From assembly GCA_937911505.1 (NCBI GenBank), contig CALEMF010000081.1:41482-105481 (forward strand): a DNA stretch of 64,000 nucleotides, in the 5' to 3' direction. Shown piece by piece: positions 35,885-44,935 of this stretch; the first letter of the stretch is position 1, and each line of letters starts with the position of its first letter. The DNA comes from an uncultured Cytophagales bacterium (lineage in GTDB: Bacteria; Bacteroidota; Bacteroidia; Cytophagales; Thermonemataceae). Made by a program: the position numbers and the translations under genes. Below the pieces are notes generated by a model. It was not told the origin of the DNA. It did not search any database and was given only the letters and a program-made list of their open reading frames with translations.

Positions 35885-36598
35885 TTAAATATGTTTTAAA
35901 TGAATGACTTCAAACCTTCTAGCATCAAAATAATCATCCATCCCGTAATCGGTGTTGATAACAATACCACCTAGAAGTGTTACTCTTTCCACCTGAAACG
36001 CATCTTTACAAGCCTTAAGATACTCCTGAATTTTCTCGTCAATTATTTTATAAGCCACTTCTGTGATGGCTTTTTGAGGATTATCACTGCCAAGGATTTC
36101 TTCTTTATAGGGTAGAAGACTCTCCTCTAATTTCATTTGTTGGTAGTCGTCGTTATTCAATACGGGCTTGTAGTCACTTTCTTGGAATCGACGCAATGCC
36201 AACATAAGCGCTCCGCAAGAATCACCCGTTTTTTCTTGACGGGGTCTATGCATTTTACCTAACTTTCCTTCAAAGGTTATTCCTATATGAGGGCCGTAGA
36301 AGATAAAAGCACTTCCTTGATCTGGAACGTGATGGGCAAAGGCAGTCATTCCAGTATGCCCTGCGAAGGGAATTCCCCCTAATCCACCCATAATGAAAGG
36401 CCCAAATAATACATTGAAAAATGTTGTAGAGGGTACGTTTATATCATCCGAACAAACCGAAGTAGCCATCAAGACTTTAGAAATGTCAATTTTGTACTCA
36501 AGTTGCATTTTTCCCAAGTAATGGATAGAGGTGTCTTTGGCATCCATGGCATCTGGAAAGTGATTTTTAATTACTTCTTCAAATTTTCTTTGTAACAT
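35885..36598 (-). CDS. LCIB-type (theta) carbonic anhydrase-like protein
   Basis: 237 residues, cytoplasmic. It has the full LCIB/LCIC beta-carbonic-anhydrase-fold signature: SVCSDDIN (Cys49-Ser-Asp), FGPFIMGGLGGIPFAGHTGM, FAHHVPDQGSAFIFYGPHIGI (His104), then RPRQEKTGDSCGALM (Cys128). Cys, His and Cys are the usual zinc ligands of this class, and the Asp is the catalytic partner. It probably interconverts CO2 and bicarbonate. It appears alone behind a shared-module promoter, not with other CO2 genes. Confidence 0.88.
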   Translation of the reverse strand: MLQRKFEEVIKNHFPDAMDAKDTSIHYLGKMQLEYKIDISKVLMATSVCSDDINVPSTTFFNVLFGPFIMGGLGGIPFAGHTGMTAFAHHVPDQGSAFIFYGPHIGITFEGKLGKMHRPRQEKTGDSCGALMLALRRFQESDYKPVLNNDDYQQMKLEESLLPYKEEILGSDNPQKAITEVAYKIIDEKIQEYLKACKDAFQVERVTLLGGIVINTDYGMDDYFDARRFEVIHLKHI

Positions 36599-36735
36599 AA
36601 TATTTGAGTTTTAAAATTTAACCTCTGGTCTTGGTTAGTGTGAATATACTGACTACAACAGGGTAGTTAGGTAGAGACTGTATGACGTAGCTATTTAAAA
36701 CCAATTGGCTACCCATAAGAACCTCTCTTTACACC

Positions 36736-36766
36736 TGAAACTACTGAATAAAAGAATGCCCGTCAA
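36736..36766 (-). promoter_or_regulatory. Shared-module promoter upstream of LCIB-like gene
   Basis: TTG (36764-36766), 20 nt, TAGTTTCA (36736-36743). The leader reaches to about 36640. The rest of the 352-bp interval to 36950 shows no gene on either strand. Confidence 0.58.
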
Positions 36767-36950
36767 GGGATGAATGTTGTTAGTTTGTTATCCCTTTACA
36801 GACGGTATTTCGGCAGGGTGTCATTGGTGATGCGCTCCTCAATCATTAAGCATAAAATCGACCCTACTCGTTGCGGTAAAAGACTTGCGTTTAGTATTAT
36901 TTTACCTGTTTTCGTATACCCTGTTATGGCTCGCCACGATAGCTTTAGCG

Positions 36951-37445
36951 TTATTTTCTAGTGTTTAGGGACTTATCTCTACACCATTTTGGTAAATCTG
37001 GCACTTGGATGACTTCTCCCTTTTGCCTTTCCATTGATTGGAAAATGGTATGGTATGTTCTCTTTTTGAAGTACCAAAGATCATCTTTTTTTATCAATTC
37101 ATCTTCGTACATACTGAGATTATTGTTACCCGTTCCTTGCTTACTGTTGGCAATTTCTTGGATGTAAAACCTAGCGTACGCCTCGTTTCCATTTAAAACG
37201 ACGACGCCACCTGTTACCATTTGTACAAAGAACTCCCAAAGGCCGAGCATTTGCGTTATATATTTACCCATATTTTCTTTGCCTTCAAATTCTTTGTTGA
37301 TGGGTGCTCCAATAATCCACTGGGCGCTTTCGTCCGCCCAAAGTGTTTGGAACATCTTTCCGTCTTTACGGTTGGCTGCATCAGCAAACTTATAAGCCAG
37401 CTCAAAAATTTCAAATTTGTCTTGGTATTCTGAATGATTCATCAC
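36951..37445 (-). CDS. NTF2-like/SnoaL-type protein
   Basis: 164 residues, cytoplasmic. YQDKFEIFELAYKFADAANR and MFQTLWADESAQWIIGAPIN are the typical N-terminal helix and WADD/W-xx-G elements of SnoaL-like hydratases. VVLNGNEAYARFYIQE and YEDELIKKDDLWYFKKRTYH complete the sheet. This is the SnoaL_4-type subgroup often found as small-molecule-processing enzymes. No substrate can be inferred. A single gene; the next gene downstream is the LCIB-like protein. Confidence 0.83.
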   Translation of the reverse strand: MMNHSEYQDKFEIFELAYKFADAANRKDGKMFQTLWADESAQWIIGAPINKEFEGKENMGKYITQMLGLWEFFVQMVTGGVVVLNGNEAYARFYIQEIANSKQGTGNNNLSMYEDELIKKDDLWYFKKRTYHTIFQSMERQKGEVIQVPDLPKWCRDKSLNTRK

Positions 37446-37528
37446 TTAAAATTTTATTTCTTTAGTTGGTTAACGATCCATATAAATGGTCGTTCTAAGT
37501 TATTGATATTTTTGTTAGCAAAAGCTTA

Positions 37529-38170
37529 TTATAGTCCAGTAAATCTTTTTAGGCTTTCGTTTAGCTTAAGCACATTGTCTATATACCTAGGATACTTATT
37601 AATATTTCGTACACTATGGTTTTGATCGTTGATAATACCTTTTTCAGTTTTATGAAATTCTCCTGTAATCACAAGACCATTAACGATGCACTCTGCTATA
37701 TAGGCTGCTTTATCTTCAAACCTTGAAATGGATGTGAGATGTTTCGTAATGAGATTTTTACTATACCTTATTTGTCTTTTTTCTATGCCAGTCATGGGTA
37801 GCAATAACATAAACAAGAGATCCTGGCTGCCAAACTTACTCAGCTCATCTAGTGTGAGAAACCAAGCTTCAAAATGTCCACCGAGGTTGCCAATGTAGCT
37901 ATCATTCAGAAAATAGGTGATTTCATTTTCTTGAAATTCGATATGAAAATGCAGCTCATCATTTACTTGACCGCTTATAAAGCTGTTGGAAGGAAAAAAG
38001 TTACTCCGCCATTCGTATAATTCCTCATTACTTTTGATGATCCCGGTTTCTTCTAGTGCCTCGTCAATATTTATTTCCTTTTTCTCATCATACCCATTGA
38101 ACCAACTAATATAGGAATACCAAAAAAGGGTATTATCTCTAATATCGTTCAGTGTAATTTGGTGAGGCAT
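37529..38170 (-). CDS. Unknown cytoplasmic protein
   Basis: 213 residues without signal or membrane segments. Aromatic-rich N-terminus (LFWYSYISWFNGYDEKK), an acidic middle section, then FEAWFLTLDELSKFGSQDLL and a positively charged helical C-terminus. It looks like a small immunity- or DUF-type protein, but I do not recognise a family. It lies behind a degraded copy of the shared module (38190-38330) containing a long hairpin at 38219-38258. Confidence 0.65.
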   Translation of the reverse strand: MPHQITLNDIRDNTLFWYSYISWFNGYDEKKEINIDEALEETGIIKSNEELYEWRSNFFPSNSFISGQVNDELHFHIEFQENEITYFLNDSYIGNLGGHFEAWFLTLDELSKFGSQDLLFMLLLPMTGIEKRQIRYSKNLITKHLTSISRFEDKAAYIAECIVNGLVITGEFHKTEKGIINDQNHSVRNINKYPRYIDNVLKLNESLKRFTGL

Positions 38171-38218
38171 GCTAATTATTTACGCTAATAAATAGAGGCA
38201 GCAGATGCTGTAGAATGT

Positions 38219-38258
38219 AACTACCCGATTCATCATAGTAGCTTTGAATCGGGTAGTT
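38219..38258. repeat. Long inverted repeat in degenerate module copy
   Basis: AACTACCCGATTCA (38219-38232) and TGAATCGGGTAGTT (38245-38258): a perfect 14-bp stem with a 12-nt loop, located between the stop at 38345 and the start at 38170. No T-run follows, so it is more like a leader hairpin than a terminator. Confidence 0.55.
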
Positions 38259-38344
38259 GGTTGTATTTCTAGAATCAGTGAATAGAAGGTTACCAAAACT
38301 ACTGGTAGGCTTGCTAACACAGTCTAGATGCTATTGCTCATTTT

Positions 38345-41300
38345 CTACTTTCTAATCTTAGGTGCGCCAATCGCCTCAAGCTTGTCTTCAAGAGGTTTCA
38401 TCGCATCTTCTATGGTCTTCATCTTGGCTACCATCTGATCGAAGAGTTCATTAGCATTATCCAAAGACTTCAGGTGTGACTTCGTGGGTCCGTAGGTTGA
38501 GCTCATACTACTGGCTTTCCAGATGTATTCATTGATGGTTGGATATTCATTTTTCTCACCAACCTCCAAACGAGTCTTACTACCGCCAAACTGTTGTTCC
38601 ATATCCAGCACTTGATCACGTAATTTGAGTAGCTCTACTTCAAGGTTCTGATCACTCGACTGAGCCTTGTCGTAAGCTTTAAGCATTAGGTTAATGGTAT
38701 TTTTGGTATCCTTTAAGTCAGCTCCTAAATCGTTTGTTTTTGCCCATAAAGACAAAACGTTTTTCCAATGTGCTACCACTTGATCAGGTGAGCTTCCTTC
38801 CAATGAACGCTCATTAAATGGCTTCACCTCAAAAGAAACCTTCTCACCAATCTCTGTATAGTTACCTTCAATTCTCTTAAAAAGCTGCGCCGCGTAGCTT
38901 CCTGGTCCTACGCTGTATCCCGTTCTTTTACTATTTAGGCTTTCAGTTGAAATGGTAAACATAGACTCCGTAGAAAGATCCCAACTCACTCGGTTGAGGC
39001 CCTTGTTGTTTTTACCTTCAATTCTTCGAAGAATGTTGCCATTAGCATCGTAAACAAACAACCATACACTAGGAGGAATTTCCTTCTTTTCTTCTTCCAA
39101 TACCTTCCAGTCAGGTACCCCTACTGTTTCTTCCTCTTTCTCAGCTTCCTTTTCTTTTTCGCCTCTTTTGGCTTTTTTTGATTTGTAATTATCTTTTAGG
39201 TAATACGTGAACTCTACTCCATAAGGTGGGTTGTCGGCCACAAAGTAGTTATCTCCTTGTGAAGCTTTTTTACCGCCTCCCAATACTCTACGTTCCATAT
39301 ACCACTTACCTGCTCTTGGCGTAAACAATTGCGCTTCTGTTTCTGCTTTACTAGGATCAAACTCCCGAAGGGAAGAGTAGTCGTCTAAGATATAAATCCC
39401 TCTTCCGAATGTTCCAGCTACTAAGTCGTTCTCTCTTTTTTGAATGGCTAAATCACGTACAGAGATATTTGGTAAACCGCCTTTGAACTGTGTCCAAGTG
39501 TTGGCACCATCAAGGGTAAAGTAAACACCATATTCTGTTCCTAAGAACATTAAATCGCTTTTCTCGTGGTCTTGAACAATACGCCATAATAAGGTACGAT
39601 CAGGAAGGTTATTGGCAATGCTTGTCCAAGACTTCCCTTTGTCAGAACTTTTGAATAAGTAAGGCTTGTAGTCGCCGTATTTATGATTATCGAACACCGC
39701 ATACACCACATTTTCATCGTACAGATCGGCTTTAATATCATTGACAAAAGCCGTCTCTGGTAATCCTTTAATTCTTGAAAACTCTACTTTTCTCCAGTTT
39801 TTTCCTCCATCTTCCGTTACTTGAATGATGCCATCGTCGGTTCCTGCGTAGATCAATCCTTCTTTCTTAGGTGACTCTGATAAAGAGGTAATGGTACTGT
39901 AGTTGGACATAGCGTAGATGTCCCAGGCATTGTCCCATTTTTGTTGTTTTCCATAAAAGGGCGTCTTGATGCGTTCTATGTCTTTGGTTAAGTCTTCTGA
40001 AATAGCTTCCCAAGAATCTCCTCTATCATTTGACTTCCACACCCTTTGCGAAGCGTGATAGATGCGCTTTGGATTATGCGGACTTACCAGAATAGGCGCG
40101 TCCCAATTGAAGCGTTCTGTCTCTTCTCCTAGTGCAGGCTGCGGTTGGATGTAAATGTTTTCACCACTCACTCGGTCGTGGCGGTTCAGGTTTCCTTGTT
40201 GCCATTGTGCATAAACAATGTTAGGATTACCAGGCTCTGTGGCGGGTTGGTGACCGTCGCCTCCTAATACTACAAACCAATCTGCATTGCGTATACCGTG
40301 AACGTTATCTGTTCTGGAAGGTGCGCCCTGTGTGTTGTTATCTTGGGTACCGCCATATACATAATAAAAGGGTTCAGCGTCGTCTACGGCAATTTTGTAA
40401 AACTGCGTAATCGGTAGATTGTCAATGAATTTCCAGTTCTTGGTCTTGTCGAAGGTCTCGTATAAACCCCCATCACAGCCGACTAAAATGTAATTGGGAT
40501 CACTCTTTTTAAACGCCACGGCATGGTTATCTACGTGCTTTTCTTCTTCGTTCATCCGCTCAAAAGTCTTTCCGCCATTAAAAGATACCTGCATGTAGTT
40601 GTCGGCTAAGTAGAGCTCGTCAAAGTTGTGGGGTGAAGCAAATAGCTCTTGGTAGTAGTGGGGGCCTGTACCACCTGCTACGGCATCACTCATTTTTGTC
40701 CAAGAGGTACCTTGGTTTTCACTTCTATAAACGCCGCCTTTTCGTCTGTCCAATTCTATAGCCGCATAAATGACATCGGGTTTTTGAGGAGAAATGGCTA
40801 ACCCAATCTTTCCCATGTTGCTTGAAGGCAGTCCGTTGGTAAGCTTATTCCAAGTTTCACCACCATCAGTTGATTTGTAAATGGCTGTTCCTGGGCCACC
40901 GCCTATGTAGCCAGCCACCGTACGATGACGTTGCCAAGTAGCGGCATATAGCAAGTTGGGGTTTCTTGGGTCGATAAGTAGATCGGTAGCGCCTACCCAT
41001 TCCTCATCTCCAAGGGTGCGATTCCAAGTTTTTCCACCGTCGGTCGATTTGTAAATGCCTCGCTCACCGCCTTTGCTCCAAAGTGGCCCTTGTGAAGCCA
41101 CCCACATTATATTTGAGTTAGTCGGATGAATGATAATCTTTGACAAGTGCTCAGACTCTTTGAGTCCCATGTTTTTCCAAGACTTTCCTCCGTCTTCACT
41201 TTTATAGATACCATCGCCATAGCCGATGTGTCTTCCTCCTACGTTCTCGCCAGTACCCACCCAGACGATTTCTGGATTTTGTGGGTCTAGGGCAAGACAG

Positions 41301-41602
41301 CCTATTGAGTAACTTTTTTGTCCGTCAAACAAGGAATTCCAAGTAGTGCCTGAATTTTCTGTTTTCCAAACGCCACCAGAACCGACCGATACGTACCATA
41401 CATTTTCGTTATCCGGATGGATGACGATATCCGAAATTCGACCAGACATAAATGCTGGTCCGATGCTTCTAAACTTTAAACCACTGTAAATGGCACTTTT
41501 ATCATTTTTTTTATCGTCTTCGCCCTTTTTCTTTTTCTGAGCAAAACTTACAGAAATAAAACAAAGGCAAATGAAAATTAAACTTGTAACATTCTTTAAC
41601 AT
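38345..41602 (-). CDS. Very large secreted BNR/sortilin-like propeller protein
   Basis: 1085 residues with a signal peptide (ending FISVSFAQ). About ten BNR/Asp-box elements of the type S-x-D-G-G-x-T-W (IYKSEDGGKSWKNM, IYKSTDGGKTWNRT, VYRSENQGTSWTKM, IQVTEDGGKNWRKV, LFKSSDKGKSWTSI) show a two-propeller, VPS10/sortilin-like fold over residues about 35-690. The C-terminal half has a FlgD-like strand domain (LRRIEGKNNKGLNRVSWDLS) and a helical end. Commonly called glycosyl hydrolase in Bacteroidota, but catalysis is unproven. Probably an extracellular binding protein. Confidence 0.92.
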   Translation of the reverse strand: MLKNVTSLIFICLCFISVSFAQKKKKGEDDKKNDKSAIYSGLKFRSIGPAFMSGRISDIVIHPDNENVWYVSVGSGGVWKTENSGTTWNSLFDGQKSYSIGCLALDPQNPEIVWVGTGENVGGRHIGYGDGIYKSEDGGKSWKNMGLKESEHLSKIIIHPTNSNIMWVASQGPLWSKGGERGIYKSTDGGKTWNRTLGDEEWVGATDLLIDPRNPNLLYAATWQRHRTVAGYIGGGPGTAIYKSTDGGETWNKLTNGLPSSNMGKIGLAISPQKPDVIYAAIELDRRKGGVYRSENQGTSWTKMSDAVAGGTGPHYYQELFASPHNFDELYLADNYMQVSFNGGKTFERMNEEEKHVDNHAVAFKKSDPNYILVGCDGGLYETFDKTKNWKFIDNLPITQFYKIAVDDAEPFYYVYGGTQDNNTQGAPSRTDNVHGIRNADWFVVLGGDGHQPATEPGNPNIVYAQWQQGNLNRHDRVSGENIYIQPQPALGEETERFNWDAPILVSPHNPKRIYHASQRVWKSNDRGDSWEAISEDLTKDIERIKTPFYGKQQKWDNAWDIYAMSNYSTITSLSESPKKEGLIYAGTDDGIIQVTEDGGKNWRKVEFSRIKGLPETAFVNDIKADLYDENVVYAVFDNHKYGDYKPYLFKSSDKGKSWTSIANNLPDRTLLWRIVQDHEKSDLMFLGTEYGVYFTLDGANTWTQFKGGLPNISVRDLAIQKRENDLVAGTFGRGIYILDDYSSLREFDPSKAETEAQLFTPRAGKWYMERRVLGGGKKASQGDNYFVADNPPYGVEFTYYLKDNYKSKKAKRGEKEKEAEKEEETVGVPDWKVLEEEKKEIPPSVWLFVYDANGNILRRIEGKNNKGLNRVSWDLSTESMFTISTESLNSKRTGYSVGPGSYAAQLFKRIEGNYTEIGEKVSFEVKPFNERSLEGSSPDQVVAHWKNVLSLWAKTNDLGADLKDTKNTINLMLKAYDKAQSSDQNLEVELLKLRDQVLDMEQQFGGSKTRLEVGEKNEYPTINEYIWKASSMSSTYGPTKSHLKSLDNANELFDQMVAKMKTIEDAMKPLEDKLEAIGAPKIRK

Positions 41603-41933
41603 AGGTATAAATATTATTTTGAGGTATTTAAATTAGATAAAACGAAGTAATTAAAAAAACTTTGAGTAAGAAGGATGGCTAAGTCATTTATTTCTACAGT
41701 CTTATTTTAGACACTTATACTGTCAATAGAAGAATGAAATATAAGGTTGAGTGTAAGTAATAGTGTAGAAATGAAAGCACCATCTCTGGGTTCAGCAGTT
41801 AGCGTTTGTTTAGGTTATCTATTGAGTCTGTTTTTTGTTAGCCAAAGAAAGCACTTTGGCGGTACTACAGTTTTGTGAAACGCAGGCATACGATACCCTC
41901 TGCATCACACTTGTATAATATTATAACTTATTA
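41603..41933. other. Intergenic stretch without a supported gene
   Basis: 331 bp upstream of the large propeller gene. No ORF, hairpin or copy of either repeat family was recognised; it presumably holds the promoter for the gene starting at 41602. Confidence 0.4.
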
Positions 41934-42464
41934 TTACTCTAAATATTGTTTTGGTATCTTATTCTTTTCTGTCTCATTGTCCCAAATCAGATTAGTGATC
42001 CACCACCTATTTTGCATATATACCAACTGAAAACTATTGATCCCTCTTCTTACTTCAATGCCGTCAGCCAGTTTTATACCATAAGATTGAAAGACATTGG
42101 CGATATTCCCAAAGGTGTCGATTTGGTTTTTGTAAGCATATTCTTTAAATCCATTGTCCTCATACCACGTACCAGCAGCTTCTATGAACTCATTTACTGT
42201 ATAAACCTTGACTGAAGTGCTGTTATTTTTGTAAGATACAGCATTTAACTGTGCGGTAGGCAGAAAAAGGTTACGAAATCTAGTCCAGTCTCTTTCAACG
42301 CCTTTCTCTCCTGATATTGATGCTAATACTGCCGTTACAATATTTTCAACAGAGGTTACGTCGTTGGCGTACTGTTGCTCCTTTTGTTGTGATTTCAGGT
42401 CTGAATAGCCTATAACAGTTGTGAATAGTGCTAGTAAGACGCTGATCTTTGTATAACGATTCAT
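41934..42464 (-). CDS. Exported SnoaL/NTF2-like protein
   Basis: About 176 residues from the ATG at 42464 (MNRYTKISVLLALFTTVIGY, a clean signal peptide). The frame opens at 42488. The mature domain shows SVENIVTAVLASISGEKGVE, WTRFRNLFLPTAQLNAVSY, GNIANVFQSYGIKL and RGINSFQLVYMQNRWWITNL, the NTF2-like pattern with the terminal W-xx-W strand. Secreted NTF2-like proteins are known in Bacteroidota; function unknown. It has a shared-module promoter with a longer leader. Confidence 0.83.
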   Translation of the reverse strand: MNRYTKISVLLALFTTVIGYSDLKSQQKEQQYANDVTSVENIVTAVLASISGEKGVERDWTRFRNLFLPTAQLNAVSYKNNSTSVKVYTVNEFIEAAGTWYEDNGFKEYAYKNQIDTFGNIANVFQSYGIKLADGIEVRRGINSFQLVYMQNRWWITNLIWDNETEKNKIPKQYLE

Positions 42465-42641
42465 TATAATATCTTTTAGATTAATCATTGATTTAGCTAC
42501 TGATAAGTCGCTATTCCAATCATGTCTTACACTCTAAGAATAGCGTTGTAAGTTTCCATTTCTCGGAATGAAGCACAGTGGATGATTTGTTAGGCGTCGT
42601 ATGGTGCAACTTAATTAAAGTGGTTAGCCATTATGAATCCC

Positions 42642-42672
42642 TAAAGCTACTTAATAAAAGGTTGCTCGTCAA
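42642..42672 (-). promoter_or_regulatory. Shared-module promoter upstream of NTF2-like gene
   Basis: TTG (42670-42672), 20 nt, TAGCTTTA (42642-42649). The leader contains a GCGTC-GTAT-GGTGC hairpin with two G-T pairs. Confidence 0.6.
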
Positions 42673-42759
42673 GAGGTAGTGTGTTGTGCAGTGCTTACGG
42701 CTGGGTTTGGGGTATTTCCTAGAGATGCTTACTAAAGTATCGGCTATGAGAACAGGTAG

Positions 42760-43824
42760 CTACTCCTGGCTGTTGCTAGCAGTTACTATTTCTTTTAATA
42801 TTACGACAAGTTCGACGGTTTCATCATAGTTGAATACAATTAGCTTATTAAAATATACGTCTGTTCTTAAAATAATGAAATCACCTTTTCTAGCATAGAT
42901 TTGCACTCTCCCTGTTGCTGCGTCAATTCTCATCTTGTTTTCTTGTAGCTCAATTTTAGGGGACGCAATCGTTATCAGTTTTACCTTGTCTTGGATGGTT
43001 ACTTTTGCATTAGTTAGTATTTTTTTACCATTTTTTGTTGTCTCAAACTCAGATTCAACTGAAATATCTTTATCCTGTAGCGGATTGATCATTTTTTCGT
43101 TTTTACTGGTCTCCTTCTTCGAAACTTTTCTAGACGAATCATACAATTCAATTGTATAATCAATCAGCGCTGAACTTCCGTGTTTCCCGTGACCTGGCAC
43201 TACAATTTTGGCCAAACCATAGTGCTCTTTGATTTTCACGGCTGTGTTTGACCATTCTTGAAGGTTGGCATCGCCAATATTACCCACCCATCCATTGTGA
43301 TTTCTGATCCCGTTTCCGCCAAAGAGGATTTTTTCTGAGGGAATCCAAACTACAATGCCATCTGTGGTGTGCGCTTCTCCAAGATAATGGCAAACTACTT
43401 TTTTACCACCTACTTTTATTGTCTTTTTGGTTTGAAAGGTTGATTGAGTAGTGGGTAGCCCTTTTTGTTGTGCAATGAGCTTGGTTCGTTTATTAACATA
43501 GGTTTTAATGTTATTTTCATTGACGACATCTAGCCCTTGCATAGCATCAGGGTGCCATCTATCAATAACGTAAGCCACGATTTTTGCTTTGTTTTCTACC
43601 CAGTTTATTAAGTTTTGCGTTGCTGTGTCGGAATCTGGTGTTGATACAATTATGGCTTCTTTACCACTAAAATAAACGATTCCATTGTTATTCTTTTGTG
43701 TGTGAATGTAGGTGTGATCAGATATTTTCGTAAGGGTGAGGTCTTCAGAAATTTCGATTTTTTGACCCAATAAAGGTAATTGTAAAGTCACTAAGATTAC
43801 AAAAGCTAAAATCTTTTTCTTCAT
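42760..43824 (-). CDS. Metallo-beta-lactamase-fold protein (subclass B1-like) with altered ligands
   Basis: 354 residues, signal peptide 1-20. The B1-type fold is clear: IVSTPDSDTATQNLINW, the GEAHTTDGIVVWIP segment (His152), KILFGGNGIR, and IVVPGHGKHG (His212). The first metal motif reads R89-x-H91-x-D93 instead of HxHxD, and the position after GG that is normally Cys is Asn171. One zinc site should therefore be changed or lost. A 130-residue C-terminal beta-rich extension is unusual. It is unlikely to be a normal beta-lactamase. Confidence 0.8.
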   Translation of the reverse strand: MKKKILAFVILVTLQLPLLGQKIEISEDLTLTKISDHTYIHTQKNNNGIVYFSGKEAIIVSTPDSDTATQNLINWVENKAKIVAYVIDRWHPDAMQGLDVVNENNIKTYVNKRTKLIAQQKGLPTTQSTFQTKKTIKVGGKKVVCHYLGEAHTTDGIVVWIPSEKILFGGNGIRNHNGWVGNIGDANLQEWSNTAVKIKEHYGLAKIVVPGHGKHGSSALIDYTIELYDSSRKVSKKETSKNEKMINPLQDKDISVESEFETTKNGKKILTNAKVTIQDKVKLITIASPKIELQENKMRIDAATGRVQIYARKGDFIILRTDVYFNKLIVFNYDETVELVVILKEIVTASNSQE

Positions 43825-43836
43825 TTTCTGGTATTA

Positions 43837-44064
43837 GAGTATGTTTAAAATTTAAATTCTGTATAATTAATATTTTACTAAGTTTTCATCAATTATCCTT
43901 CTATTTACCTTTCGTTCATTTTTCCTTGATGAAAAACGAACCAAAAAATCAAGAAAATCCAAAGCTTCTGCCCACGAATCCGCCCACCTCCCCGCTGGAT
44001 TTTCAGGCCTGCGCACTTATAATTACCTTAAAAAAAGATAGTTAAGAAAAATTTAAACATGCTC
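43837..44064. mobile_element. MITE copy 2
   Basis: 228 bp. Ends GAGTATGTTTAAA and TTTAAACATGCTC, flanked by TTA at 43834-43836 and 44065-44067. It contains the core hairpin around CTTGATGAAAAACGAACC and a second dyad GAAAATCCA ... TGGATTTTC. Situated 12 bp upstream of the metallo-beta-lactamase-like gene start; no coding capacity. Confidence 0.85.
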
Positions 44065-44220
44065 TTAGATTTTAATTACTGCTAACGAATGATGTTGCGT
44101 ATGAGCTTCGGTTCACAATATACTTACATTTTACAAAAGATAGTTTGTGTTGGTATTGGAGTCGGTGTTATTTTTATACTCTACCGTGCGATTACTTTTG
44201 CTAACGGTATCAACGTGGCA

Positions 44221-44835
44221 CTAAAAGTCTTGCTTATTCTTGAGCTTTATGTTTACTTCAATGTACTGTACACCATTAGCTTTATTCACCTCACAAATCC
44301 ACCTGTATTTTCCGTAGGCTTTTGACCTAGAACGTTGAGCGTCAGTTATCATCGGATCATCTGCGAAAAATACTTTCGGTGCCCATTGCTTTCCATATTG
44401 TTCTGATATTGTCGTAAAATGAATGTGGGCACCTTCTCGTCCTAAATAGTCTGGAGCTGGTCTGATGGTCTGAAACTCAAATTTTCCGTTTTTATTAGTT
44501 TTTGCCCAACCTTGTAGTCGCCAAGTTTTTAATTCGGTGTCATCTTTCCCAAAATCATCGCCTTGCGCATCTCTGTGGTAAGTATGCTCTATTACACCTT
44601 TGGCTGGTGTCTCATCTGGGTTAAAGACGCTTCCCTTAATAATCAGCGGCTTACCCTGTTCGTTTTCTGGAGTAATTCTGCTGACAGATGAGATGTTTGA
44701 GGGTTTCATTTTATTGGCTTCCTGCCAGCTATTCAACCATCGTTGATCTACCTGTCCTTGTACGCTACTGGGAAGTAAAGAGCCGAAGAATACTACCATT
44801 AAACTAAGCTTAATATATTTCATTTTATCCATCAT
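44221..44835 (-). CDS. Exported intradiol-dioxygenase-like protein
   Basis: 204 residues, signal peptide (YIKLSLMVVFFGSLLPSSVQ). GSVFNPDETPAKGVIEHTYHRDAQGDD, then EFQTIRPAPDYLGREGAHIHFT match the protocatechuate/catechol intradiol dioxygenase sandwich. Expected iron ligands are present: Tyr in HTYHRD or APDYL and the HIH pair. VFFADDPMITDAQ is also typical. Exported forms are common in Bacteroidota, where a ring-cleavage role is unproven. A single gene downstream of the LytTR regulator. Confidence 0.85.
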   Translation of the reverse strand: MMDKMKYIKLSLMVVFFGSLLPSSVQGQVDQRWLNSWQEANKMKPSNISSVSRITPENEQGKPLIIKGSVFNPDETPAKGVIEHTYHRDAQGDDFGKDDTELKTWRLQGWAKTNKNGKFEFQTIRPAPDYLGREGAHIHFTTISEQYGKQWAPKVFFADDPMITDAQRSRSKAYGKYRWICEVNKANGVQYIEVNIKLKNKQDF

Positions 44836-44935
44836 TAGTATTTCTGTGAGTGATAATTAGGTCGAAACTATGGTGAAATATTGCTTAGGAAAAGGTGCTT
44901 TACCTATAAAATACCTAGTGGAGTGAAATTTATCC

